Assembly (NCBI GenBank): GCA_023424215.1
Contig: JAFAEC010000223.1
Span: 1 to 15,712 of the forward strand
Direction of reading: 5' to 3'
Length of the DNA stretch: 15,712 nucleotides
DNA from: Pseudomonadota bacterium
Lineage (GTDB): Bacteria > Pseudomonadota > Alphaproteobacteria > Caulobacterales > Caulobacteraceae
Position 1 is the stretch's first letter. Every line of letters starts with the position of its first letter. Both the position numbers and the translations under genes were made by a program. Under the pieces are notes generated by a model, which was not told where the DNA came from, ran no database searches, and saw only the letters and a list, made by a program, of their open reading frames with translations. Positions 7,674 through 14,739 of the stretch are shown one piece after another.

Positions 7674-10365
7674 CGACGACTCCTTCCTGATCTTCCCGGA
7701 TGGTGAACTCGCCGACGGGCTGGCCCCGCACGATCATCCGGTAGCGGCCGGGGGCCAGGCCGTCGCCCACAAAACGGCCCGCGCGGTTGGTGAAGAACGG
7801 CCGCGGCTCCCCGGCGGGATCGCCGTCCACGGCCTGGATCAGCCCGCTGATCAGGGCCATGGGCCCCTGCGTGTCCGACAGCACGCCGATCGCGGTGCGG
7901 GACGCGTCGCTGCCGACGACCATGCGGTAGCCGCTGCCGAAGCCGGGGAAGGTCGACAGCACGCCGGCCCCCAGGTCGTAGCCCGGCGGCAGTGGCTCGA
8001 CCGCGACCACGAAGCGGTTGATCCCGTACGCCCGGCTGATCGGCGCCAGGGCCGGGCCGAACCAGCCGGCGCGCGCGACCGCCTGCCCGCCCCCGTCCGT
8101 CAGCGCCAGCGACGCGTCTCTCAGGGTCGGGTGTCGGCTGGCGATGACGAAGCCCTCGGTCGACTGGCGCCCCAGGGCGAGCGTCCCGTCGGCGTAGCCA
8201 AGGAAGGAGGTCACCCGCCACAGCGACTCCTGGGTGGTCTGCCCGCCCGGCTCGGTCCGCACCAGGCGGTTGGTGACCAGCTGGGCGTCGAAGCGGTTGT
8301 TGATGTAGCGCAGGTCGGCGGCCAGCGACTGCTGGTTGCGGTCCTCGGCCAGCCGCACCGTCCCGCTGATGTCGTTCAGCCGCCCCGTCGGGGCGCGCGA
8401 CAGGCTGATCTCGCGGCTGTCGTCCTGCCGCTCGTAGCGCGCCGCCCCCGTCCAACGGTCCCCGAACCGCGCCGTCAGCGACAGGCCCAGCCGCGACTCG
8501 TCCGGCCGGTTGTCGCTGAACGAGCGCCATCCGAGGCTCAGGTTGACCGCGAACCGCTCGAAGCTCCGCCCCACCGCCAGCGACAGGTCGGTCTGGTCGG
8601 GATGCCCGTCCCGCCCCCGGGCGAAGGCCCCGCCGAAGTTCAGCGAATAGTCGCGCCAGCGCAGCACCGACTGCGCCGCCGCCCGCCACCGCTCGCGGTT
8701 CAGCGCCCCCTCGGCGAAGGCCGATTGGAAATGCCGGCTCGTGGCCTGCAGCGACAGGATGAAACGGGCGTCGATCTCGTCGAAGATCACCGCCTCGCGC
8801 AGATAGTCGATCGCCGTCGCCACCCCGGTGCGGCTCTCCGGCCCGCCGTGGCTCGCCGCCGCCGACACCTGCACCAGGCCGAAGGGCGCGCCCCAGGTCG
8901 CCAGCGCGCCGGCCTGCACCCGCTCGTCGGTCAGCTGGGCGTTGGCCCCCACCGTCAGGACGTCGCTCAGCCCCCGGCGCATGAAACCCGAGAAGGCCGG
9001 CGTCGAGCCGTATTCCAGCTCCCCACCCTCCTCGAGGAAGCCTGCCGACACGCCGAAGTCGACCACCCCGGGGTCCAGCAGGCCCGAGCCGCCGAACAGG
9101 TCGAAGATCGCGATCTCCCGCCGCCCGGTGTCGTCCTCGACCAGCAGCCGGACGATGTTCGGCCCCTGGGCGAACGGGAAGTCGGCCAGCGAATACGGCC
9201 CGGCGTCCAGCTGCAGCCGCTCGACCACCACCCCGTTCACCTCCACCTCGACGAAGGACGGGCGGTCCAGAATGAACTCGCGCCGGCCGGACGGGCGGAT
9301 GTTCTGGAACGGCCGGATGGTCGAATAGGCCCGGGCCGCCGACACCCCCAGGAAGCGCCGGGATCCCTGGAAGCTCTCCACCGGCGGCGAGAACTCTCCG
9401 GCCGTCAGGCGGACCGCCGAAGCGAAGATGTCCTTGGTCAGGCGCACTTCGCGGCGCCTCCACTTGTCGTCGGGAGACGAGCCGTCGTAGTCGGCGCCGG
9501 CGGTCAGGGTGACCCCCTCGAAGCCGCCCCAGTTGGCGAACACGTCGACCCCGGCCTGAAGCGGCGAGAAGCTGTCGTCCTGGTGCGAAAATCGCTGGGC
9601 GAGGGTGAAGTTGGCCCCGGCGGCGAACCTCGCCGGCCGGTCGAAACTGGCGGGATCGACCGCATCGGGGTCCCCGAAGCTGACATGCCGTCGGGCCCGG
9701 GCGGTCGGGGCGAGCGTCGCCTCGAAGCTCAGCGACAGCGGATCGAAACTCAGGCTGAACCCCTCGGTGCCCAGGTCCGCCAGGGCGACCCGCTCGCGGC
9801 CGGCGATCCGCGCGTTCAGGTCGTCGCGCAGTTCGGGGCTGACCATCGGCTCCAGCAGGTCCATCAGGCGAGCGGCGTCGACCATGCCGTCGCCGTCGCC
9901 GGCCACCGCGCCGCTGATGTCGCCCAGGTAGCGGCCATCGAGAAGCAGCGGCCCCTGGATCGGGACCAGCACCGGGGTCGGTCGCGTCACCGGCGCCTGG
10001 TCCTGCGGGGGCGGCGGGTCGGACGAGGCCGCCATGGCCACGCGCGGATCGTCCCGGGCCCGGTCGTCCGGAACAGCCTCGACAGGGGGGGGAGCCTCGC
10101 CGGTCGCCGCCGCCTCCCCGGGCGGCGCGTCCTCCGCCCGCGGCATGGGATCCGGAGGCGCGGCCCGGTCGAACACGGCGACGTGCGCATAGCGCCCGCC
10201 GGCTGTCCTCATCGGCTCGTCGGGAGCCGGGATGTCCGGGGCGTAGCCGAGGGCGTTGCCGCTCGAGACAACCGCCAGCCCGCCGCCGAGGCACATGATT
10301 GCGCCTGCGCGGCGGCGGCTGGCGGCGCCTGGGCGGGGGCGGCGCCCAGTTGGGGGGCCAGACAC
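7642..10365 (-). CDS. Fimbrial outer-membrane usher
   Basis: The usher is the outer-membrane pore that receives chaperone-subunit complexes and assembles the fimbria. The 907-residue length fits. After an arginine-rich start and hydrophobic stretch (MCLGGGLAVVSS) comes a proline/acidic linker to about residue 130, then an N-terminal recruitment domain (GPLLLDGRYLGDISGAVAGD and on). A long run of alternating beta-barrel strands follows, and the end carries small beta-domains (FFTNRAGRFVGDGLAPGRYRMI). The GTG at 10365 lies 10 bases after the chaperone stop and gives a plausible signal peptide. An ATG at 10296 is the alternative. The sequence looks like the diverged ushers of alphaproteobacterial archaic (sigma) or alternate (alpha) systems more than the FimD type, but I cannot fix the clade. 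Near the 5' end another reading frame also resembles a signal peptide, so the exact N-terminus is uncertain. Confidence 0.85.
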   Translation of the reverse strand: MSGPPTGRRPRPGAASRRRAGAIMCLGGGLAVVSSGNALGYAPDIPAPDEPMRTAGGRYAHVAVFDRAAPPDPMPRAEDAPPGEAAATGEAPPPVEAVPDDRARDDPRVAMAASSDPPPPQDQAPVTRPTPVLVPIQGPLLLDGRYLGDISGAVAGDGDGMVDAARLMDLLEPMVSPELRDDLNARIAGRERVALADLGTEGFSLSFDPLSLSFEATLAPTARARRHVSFGDPDAVDPASFDRPARFAAGANFTLAQRFSHQDDSFSPLQAGVDVFANWGGFEGVTLTAGADYDGSSPDDKWRRREVRLTKDIFASAVRLTAGEFSPPVESFQGSRRFLGVSAARAYSTIRPFQNIRPSGRREFILDRPSFVEVEVNGVVVERLQLDAGPYSLADFPFAQGPNIVRLLVEDDTGRREIAIFDLFGGSGLLDPGVVDFGVSAGFLEEGGELEYGSTPAFSGFMRRGLSDVLTVGANAQLTDERVQAGALATWGAPFGLVQVSAAASHGGPESRTGVATAIDYLREAVIFDEIDARFILSLQATSRHFQSAFAEGALNRERWRAAAQSVLRWRDYSLNFGGAFARGRDGHPDQTDLSLAVGRSFERFAVNLSLGWRSFSDNRPDESRLGLSLTARFGDRWTGAARYERQDDSREISLSRAPTGRLNDISGTVRLAEDRNQQSLAADLRYINNRFDAQLVTNRLVRTEPGGQTTQESLWRVTSFLGYADGTLALGRQSTEGFVIASRHPTLRDASLALTDGGGQAVARAGWFGPALAPISRAYGINRFVVAVEPLPPGYDLGAGVLSTFPGFGSGYRMVVGSDASRTAIGVLSDTQGPMALISGLIQAVDGDPAGEPRPFFTNRAGRFVGDGLAPGRYRMIVRGQPVGEFTIREDQEGVVDVGEIRTPAP

Positions 10366-10375
10366 AGCAACCCGC

Positions 10376-11107
10376 CTAGCTCAACTCGATAGAGGCCGTG
10401 ACGTCCGTCCCGACCCCCGGGACCAGCGCAGCCGGAATACGGATGTTGCGCCGGGCCCCTCCGGGCAGGGTGCTCACCTGTCCGACATCCACGTCCTCGG
10501 CCCGGACCTCGACCTCCCGGCCGGACCCGGTCACCACGTAACGGGCCTCGCGCAGGGACGCGAAGCCGTCGCCCCGGTTCTCCGCGCTGATCAGCACGTC
10601 GCCGTTCTCGGCCGTGCGCGTCGACACGATGCGCAGGTCCGGCCGCGCGCTGGCCGGGGCCAGAAGCACGTGGGTGTTGACGTTGAAGGCCACCTGGATC
10701 GCCGCGCCGGAAGGACTGCCGCCCTCGGTCTCGAAGACGATCGGCAACTGCGCGACCCGCACCAGATACATGCGCGGCCCCACGTCCGGCGCGCCCACGT
10801 AGCGCACCTGGACGACCTGCTCCCGGTTGGGCGGGATGACCGACTGCGGCGGAAAGATCGCCAGGTCGTCGACCTCCTCGCTCAGCGAGCGTTGGCCGTT
10901 CTCGTCGACCTCCATCATGAAGGCCTGGATCTCGACGGTGATCGGCTGGTCGTCGGTGTTGCGGATGCTGAGCCGGTAGCCCGAATTGGTCCCCGACGGC
11001 GTGATGTGCTTGACCATCGGATTGACGTCGATGGCCATCGCCGGTTGCACGCTGGCCCAGCACAGGAGGCTGGCGGCCGCGACGGCGATCAGTCGATTCA
11101 TACGCAT
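10376..11107 (-). CDS. Periplasmic fimbrial chaperone, PapD-like
   Basis: This chaperone binds pilin subunits in the periplasm by donating a beta strand and delivers them to the usher. The product is 243 residues. The signal peptide ends PAMA (residue 25), and the mature part starts IDVNPMVKHITPSG. Immunoglobulin-like strands follow, including a PPNREQVVQVRYVG stretch (conserved basic residue region before the F1 strand) and MYLVRVAQLPIVF (G1 donor strand with alternating hydrophobics). The second domain contains LRIVSTRTAENGDVLISAENRG. The ATG at 11107 is chosen because GGGGGAA lies five bases upstream. Another ATG two codons later and one eight codons earlier are weaker. It sits 84 bases after the pilin gene and 10 before the usher start. 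The family is clear from fold features and context. Confidence 0.9.
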   Translation of the reverse strand: MRMNRLIAVAAASLLCWASVQPAMAIDVNPMVKHITPSGTNSGYRLSIRNTDDQPITVEIQAFMMEVDENGQRSLSEEVDDLAIFPPQSVIPPNREQVVQVRYVGAPDVGPRMYLVRVAQLPIVFETEGGSPSGAAIQVAFNVNTHVLLAPASARPDLRIVSTRTAENGDVLISAENRGDGFASLREARYVVTGSGREVEVRAEDVDVGQVSTLPGGARRNIRIPAALVPGVGTDVTASIELS

Positions 11108-11133
11108 GGCGATTCCCCCAAAGAATTCCACGT

Positions 11134-11177
11134 CCCGACCGAAGCCGGGTCGGGGCCGCCCCGGGAGGTGCGGCCCC
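11134..11177 (-). promoter_or_regulatory. Two overlapping hairpins between pilin and chaperone genes
   Basis: On the minus strand, GGGGCCGC pairs with GCGGCCCC (11170-11177 with 11152-11159). A second stem, CCCGACC with GGTCGGG (11148-11154 with 11134-11140), shares three bases with the first. No T-run follows, so this is not a standard terminator. Structures of this kind can stabilise an upstream pilin mRNA or attenuate read-through, giving more pilin than chaperone and usher. The pairing is seen; the role is inferred. Confidence 0.5.
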
Positions 11178-11191
11178 TTGGCGCCGGCGGA

Positions 11192-11782
11192 TCAGGCCGG
11201 ATCGAGATCGAACTTGAAGGTCTCCGAATAGGTGCCCGCCGGAGCTTCCGCGGCGCCCGGGCCGGACGGGGCGTTGGCGCAGCCGCTCGAGCCGGGGTTG
11301 GTCGGATCGCCCTGGGTGCCGCCCAGGCCGGCGCCGCCCGGCACGCTGTAGCAGAGGTTCAGGAACAGGTCGGCGAAGATGCCGTCCGCCAGGGCCTCGC
11401 TGTAGCCGCCCGAGTTGGTGACCACCTGCCAGTTGGAGGGGAAGGTGTCCTGCGGGGCGAAGCCGAGGGACGCGATCGCGGGGACCACCAGCTCCCAGTC
11501 GTAGTTGATCAGGACGCCGCCGGCCGACTTCAGGTCGCCGTTCACCGCGGTGGAGGTCAGCTGCGCGCCGCTCGGCGAGTTGCAGGACATCCGCAGGGTG
11601 GTGACCTTCTGGCGCACGCCGTTGGCCACGGCGACGTTGCTGCCGGCCACATTGGCCAGGCCGATTGAACAGTAGTTCTCGACCGTGGTGGTGACGACCA
11701 GCTGGGCGTCCTGGGCCTGCGAAGCAGCGGCCGGGACCAGGAGCATGGCGGCCGCGGCCGCGCTGAGCATGAGATGACGCAT
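11192..11782 (-). CDS. Fimbrial major subunit, spore-coat-U-like pilin
   Basis: This is the probable structural pilin, 196 residues, exported with signal peptide MRHLMLSAAAAAMLLVPAAASQA. The mature N-terminus (QDAQLVVTTTVENYCSIG) supplies the alternating hydrophobic strand and first cysteine. C38 can pair with C67 (LRMSCNS), the usual disulfide of spore-coat-U-type subunits. Two more cysteines (NLCYS, SGCAN) flank a Gly/Pro-rich loop. The C-terminus PAGTYSETFKFDLDPA is the typical last strand. The ATG at 11782 has GGAGGA four bases upstream, which rules out a start 19 codons earlier that lacks a binding site. It is first in the operon, ahead of chaperone and usher, and carries the strongest binding site of the cluster, as expected for the most abundant product. 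Confidence 0.85.
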   Translation of the reverse strand: MRHLMLSAAAAAMLLVPAAASQAQDAQLVVTTTVENYCSIGLANVAGSNVAVANGVRQKVTTLRMSCNSPSGAQLTSTAVNGDLKSAGGVLINYDWELVVPAIASLGFAPQDTFPSNWQVVTNSGGYSEALADGIFADLFLNLCYSVPGGAGLGGTQGDPTNPGSSGCANAPSGPGAAEAPAGTYSETFKFDLDPA

Positions 11783-11857
11783 TGGATCCTCCAGAGATTT
11801 AACGGCGCATTCGATCTGTTGAATGCCGACCCGCACCAAGCTGTCTGCTTGATATCT

Positions 11858-11870
11858 ACTGGTTATCAGT
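11858..11870. promoter_or_regulatory. Candidate operator 1: ACTGGTTATCAGT
   Basis: An inverted repeat with ACTG and CAGT arms lies about 76 bases upstream of the pilin start. Its first eight bases, ACTGGTTA, recur exactly at 11934-11941. The local sequence is AT-richer than its surroundings, as expected for a promoter. It could bind the adjacent LuxR-type regulator; this is inference. Confidence 0.4.
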
Positions 11871-11911
11871 CCCGAATCGCTCTAACATCCCCCGGTTGAT
11901 CTGCCATCTTG

Positions 11912-11925
11912 CAGTATCGATACTG
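11912..11925. promoter_or_regulatory. Candidate operator 2: perfect 14-bp palindrome
   Basis: CAGTATCGATACTG is a perfect palindrome about 130 bases upstream of the pilin start and just beyond the 3' end of the LuxR-type gene. It uses the same ACTG/CAGT elements as the neighbouring sites in the opposite arrangement. Perfect symmetry of this length in a short promoter region suggests a dimeric regulator site. Confidence 0.5.
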
Positions 11926-11933
11926 ACTATTAC

Positions 11934-11944
11934 ACTGGTTACAG
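11934..11944. promoter_or_regulatory. Candidate operator 3: ACTGGTTACAG
   Basis: This near-copy of site 1 shares ACTGGTTA and then CAG, missing one T. It overlaps the stop codon of the LuxR-type gene. Its centre lies about 20 bases from that of the palindrome at 11912-11925, close to two helical turns, so both could be bound on one DNA face. Confidence 0.35.
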
Positions 11945-12622
11945 AAATGTGCAGGACAGTCGGATCACGCTGTTCAGGCCGCGCGCGTTCATCTTTGCGT
12001 ACAGACTCCGCAGGTGGGCGCGCACCGTGTGCTCCGAGATGCTCAGGTGGATGGCCACCGTCTTGGGGCACTGTCCGCTCAGCAGACAGTGCAGCACATC
12101 CAGTTCGGCCGCGGTTAGCCGGAAGGCGACGCCGATGGCCGACATGGCCTCGGGCGTCGGAGCCAGCTCCTCCTTCAGGGCCACGATGACGAGCGCCTCG
12201 TCCGGGGCCCCGTGCAGTCCCGCCGCGACCCAGCCGCCATGCCTCTGCCGCAGCACCAGCCGCGAGCGCGTGCCCTTGCCGGCCACGGCGCGCACGCCGG
12301 CGAGAAAGGCGGTGTCGCTCTCGGACGATCCGAAGCTCAGCACGCCGGCCCCGTTCGAGATCAACTGTCCGCTGTCCAGGGCCTTGACGCCCGCCGGGTT
12401 GGCCGACAGCAGCCGCCCGTCGCCGTCGACGACGAACAGCGGAGACGGATCCAGCCTGTACCAGGCCTCGCCGACCCTGCCCGCGCTCAAGCGCTGCCCT
12501 CCGGGTCTGACCTGCAAGCTCCGCTGGACGGTCGCCCCCGCACCCCCCCCGGACGATCGCGGAAGGCTCTGAACAGCCCACGTCGACCGGCTTCGCATCC
12601 AGGATTCGTCGACGCTAGCCAT
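11939..12622 (-). CDS. LuxR-type transcriptional regulator with PAS-like sensor region
   Basis: This is a DNA-binding regulator of 227 residues. The C-terminal LuxR-type helix-turn-helix spans about 166-227: RLTAAELDVLHCLLSGQ, then IHLSISEHTVRAHLRSLYAKM with the conserved recognition helix. The middle region (WYRLDPSPLFVVDGDGRLL, then SANPAGVKAL) reads like a PAS-type fold. There is no response-regulator receiver domain and no acyl-homoserine-lactone domain, so its signal is unknown. The ATG at 12622 is supported by GAGGG a few bases upstream. The gene lies directly upstream of the pilin gene on the same strand, separated by 156 bases that contain the palindromic sites, which makes it the best candidate controller of the fimbrial operon. 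It resembles the LuxR-type protein at 14098 in architecture. Control of fimbriae is inferred from position only. Confidence 0.85.
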   Translation of the reverse strand: MASVDESWMRSRSTWAVQSLPRSSGGGAGATVQRSLQVRPGGQRLSAGRVGEAWYRLDPSPLFVVDGDGRLLSANPAGVKALDSGQLISNGAGVLSFGSSESDTAFLAGVRAVAGKGTRSRLVLRQRHGGWVAAGLHGAPDEALVIVALKEELAPTPEAMSAIGVAFRLTAAELDVLHCLLSGQCPKTVAIHLSISEHTVRAHLRSLYAKMNARGLNSVIRLSCTFL

Positions 12623-12823
12623 GATACCCTCACGCGCATCGGACGCAGGTTTCCCGCCCCCATCGGCGACTCACAAAAGTGGTAATAATGCCTTAATTCA
12701 ACCCCAATATTGATTAGCCATTCCGATAGCGGCTTGTGTTGACAGGATATTTTCTGCCGGAACAGCGATTTGGCTGGCCACAATGGCGCCGCTCTCGCGT
12801 TTTTTTCTCGCCGCATCCGCGTC

Positions 12824-12842
12824 GCCCCCCTCGGACGGGGGC
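12824..12842 (-). other. GC hairpin downstream of the AraC-type gene
   Basis: A 6-bp stem (GCCCCC with GGGGGC, seven-base loop) lies just after the stop codon of the AraC-type gene. The expected T-run is missing on the minus strand, where a run of A follows, so it is a weak terminator candidate or an mRNA-end structure. Apart from this and the CAACCCCAAT element at 12699-12708, the 235-base gap to the LuxR-type gene shows only AT-rich sequence that probably holds the LuxR promoter. Confidence 0.3.
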
Positions 12843-12857
12843 CTGGACCGCGGGGCC

Positions 12858-13841
12858 TCAGCGCACGGATCTGACCCAGCCCTCCAGCTGGCGCGAACCC
12901 CGATCGGCAGGTCCGTCCGCTGACACGCGCTTGCGGAACTCGCTGATCGACTCGCCATTGGCCGAGCGGAAGCGTCGGGACAGGTGGCTCTCGTCGCTGA
13001 AGCCATAGGTCGCCGCGAGGGCCGTCAGCGGTTCGCGCGATCCGTCCTCCAGCGCGTCCCGCACGGCGTCCAGCCGCGCGTCCATGATCACCTGCGCCAC
13101 GCCGCCGCTCTGTTCAAACACGCGGTACAGGCTGCGGCGCGACATCCCGATCGCCCCCGCGATCGCCTCGGCGTTCAGGTTGCGGTCGGCCAGGTTGGCC
13201 TTGATGTAGCGCACCGCCGCCTCCCGCTGCAGCATCTCCGTGCGACGTCGATCCGTCGCCACCGCCGACCCCGGATCCCGCCCCAGCGTCGTCGCGAGGA
13301 CCTCGACGAAGGCCGAGATGAGGGCGGCGCGCCGCTCCGGCTGGATCGCGTCGCCGTGACGCAGGCAGGAACCCATGAAGTCGTCCAGCACGGCCGTATG
13401 CGGCGCGCTGGCGACCAGCCCGTGCAGGCGGTCGGAGCCGCCGGAGGCCGAGATGAGCGCTCCGCGCGGAATGCTGGCGGACAGCACGTGCAGCCTGAAC
13501 GCCTCGGTCCGGGACCGGCGACGGGTGTCGGCCACCACCAGGTCTCCGGCCCGCGCCACCTCGAAGCCGCTCTCGCTGCTCCCCCTCAGTTCGCCGTCCC
13601 GCACGAGGTGCAGCGCGAAATGGCGGAACTGGTCCCGACCGGCCCGCGCTGTTCGGCTGTGGCTGACGCCGTCGATGTACCGTTCGAAAAGAACGAGGCC
13701 GTCCAGGCTGAGAGACCGGACACGGGCCTCGAACGGCCCGACCTGCTCCACGTCGGATCCCCCGGCGTAGAGTCGTCGATAGGCCTCGAACGCCTCGTCG
13801 GGCGGAAGCAGCCGGCTGTCGAATTCGAACGACTGGCTCAT
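12858..13841 (-). CDS. AraC-family transcriptional regulator
   Basis: This is a DNA-binding regulator of 327 residues. The N-terminal part (DQFRHFALHLVRDGELRGSS and AGDLVVADTRRRSRT) looks like the AraC-binding-like cupin-type sensory domain. The C-terminal third carries the two helix-turn-helix units of the family: LNAEAIAGAIGMSRRSLYRVF, and LTALAATYGFSDESHLSRRF followed by ANGESISEFRKR, the classic AraC signature. The ligand is unknown. The ATG at 13841 has no clear Shine-Dalgarno sequence, and a small hairpin (13846-13860) lies just before it. The gene lies between two LuxR-type regulators, divergent from the one at 14098. It may act on that neighbour, on the fimbrial operon, or elsewhere; nothing in the sequence decides. 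Confidence 0.9.
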   Translation of the reverse strand: MSQSFEFDSRLLPPDEAFEAYRRLYAGGSDVEQVGPFEARVRSLSLDGLVLFERYIDGVSHSRTARAGRDQFRHFALHLVRDGELRGSSESGFEVARAGDLVVADTRRRSRTEAFRLHVLSASIPRGALISASGGSDRLHGLVASAPHTAVLDDFMGSCLRHGDAIQPERRAALISAFVEVLATTLGRDPGSAVATDRRRTEMLQREAAVRYIKANLADRNLNAEAIAGAIGMSRRSLYRVFEQSGGVAQVIMDARLDAVRDALEDGSREPLTALAATYGFSDESHLSRRFRSANGESISEFRKRVSADGPADRGSRQLEGWVRSVR

Positions 13842-13954
13842 CGGACCGGCTTCAGGCCGGATACCCGCCTGCCGCGCATGATCGTCGCCCGGGCGAGCCG
13901 GCGCGCGCTCAGCCGACGAACCCGACCTGTTCGCGTTTTTGCTTTCACAGACAG

Positions 13955-13983
13955 AGCTTAGCAGTGGGCGCGCGCAACCCCAA
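13955..13983 (-). promoter_or_regulatory. Candidate promoter of the AraC-type gene
   Basis: On the minus strand, TTGGGG (13978-13983) is followed after about 15 bases by GCTAAGCT (13955-13962). This partly fits the Caulobacter housekeeping pattern of a TTG-led -35 and a GCTA-led -10. It would give a leader of about 110 bases before the AraC-type start. Several positions deviate from consensus. The remainder of this 256-base divergent region holds short inverted repeats (GTTCACCGAAC at 13990-14000; TGTGC at 14011-14015 with GCACA at 14025-14029). Confidence 0.3.
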
Positions 13984-14097
13984 TGATCAGTTCACCGAAC
14001 ATTGTATGGTTGTGCTCCCAATTGGCACAGCGGTTCATGGCGCGGCGGCCGACGTGTGCGTCACCATATTTGGGGAACCCTTTGAGGGGGCGGGGCA

Positions 14098-14739
14098 ATG
14101 GAATCGGGGTGCGTCTCGATCGATCCGGCGACGCAATGTCGCGCGGGTGCGGCGAGCGCCGTTCACGCCGGTCCCGACCGGATCGGCGCCCTCGCCATGA
14201 CCTGGCTGGAAGGCCTGGCCTACCCCGCGATGCTGATCGGAACCCCCGACGGAGCCCTGCTCTGGACAAACAATCGGGCCGACGAGTTCCTGTCCAGCGG
14301 CGAGGCGCTGACCCGCGCCGGCGGCCGCCTGTCCGCCGCGGACAGGCGGCTGCGGCCGGACCTCGCCGCCTTCGTGAGCGGCGAGGCGGCGGACGACTGC
14401 TGGCTGATGCCCGCGTCCGACGGCGCGCCGCCGGTGCTGCTGCGCAAGGCGCGGCTGCGCGAGCGCTCCGGACAGCCGGCGGCCCTGCTGTTCGCCTATG
14501 ACTCCGGCCACCGCGACCGCTTCGCCGAGCCGGACGTCGCCGCCCTGTGGGGCCTGACCCCGACCGAGGCCCGCGTCCTGCGCCTGCTCCGCGGCGGCAA
14601 TCCCGCCGAGCAGATCGGCCGCCTCGCCGGCATCAGCATCGAGACGGTTCGCACCCACATCCGGCGCATCTACGCCAAGATGGGCGTCAGCTGTCGCGAG
14701 GAGCTGCTCTTCAACGTCCACCAGTACCGGGTGCCCTGA
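14098..14739 (+). CDS. LuxR-type transcriptional regulator with PAS-like sensor region
   Basis: This 213-residue regulator has the same plan as the minus-strand LuxR-type protein at 11939-12622. The N-terminal half has a PAS-like opening (LAYPAMLIGTPDGALLWTNNRADEFL). The C-terminal LuxR helix-turn-helix at about 150-213 contains WGLTPTEARVLRLLRGG and GISIETVRTHIRRIYAKMGV. There is no receiver or autoinducer domain. The ATG at 14098 follows GAGGGGG with workable spacing; an internal ATG at 14197 is the alternative and would trim a poorly structured N-terminus. Its TGA overlaps the ATG of the next gene (TGATG), so it heads a small coupled operon with two proteins of unknown function. The target is unknown. 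The fimbrial cluster or the downstream small genes are the obvious local candidates. Confidence 0.85.
   Translation: MESGCVSIDPATQCRAGAASAVHAGPDRIGALAMTWLEGLAYPAMLIGTPDGALLWTNNRADEFLSSGEALTRAGGRLSAADRRLRPDLAAFVSGEAADDCWLMPASDGAPPVLLRKARLRERSGQPAALLFAYDSGHRDRFAEPDVAALWGLTPTEARVLRLLRGGNPAEQIGRLAGISIETVRTHIRRIYAKMGVSCREELLFNVHQYRVP

Noticed and set aside
7270..10392. Long plus-strand and second minus-strand open frames across the usher gene
   Set aside because: Both have low-complexity Arg/Gly/Ala-type composition, while the usher frame shows signal peptide, barrel strands and correct operon spacing.
11783..11839. Earlier ATG for the pilin gene
   Set aside because: It lacks a ribosome binding site and would put 19 polar residues before a complete signal peptide. 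The ATG at 11782 has GGAGGA.
12800..12842. T-run plus GC hairpin as an intrinsic terminator
   Set aside because: On the plus strand the T-run precedes the hairpin, and on the minus strand it is an A-run, so neither orientation gives a standard terminator.
14021..14037. Sigma-54-like element TTGGCACAGCGGTTCAT before the plus-strand LuxR gene
   Set aside because: The TGGCAC half is present, but the essential GC of the -12 half is missing (TTCA instead of TTGC).
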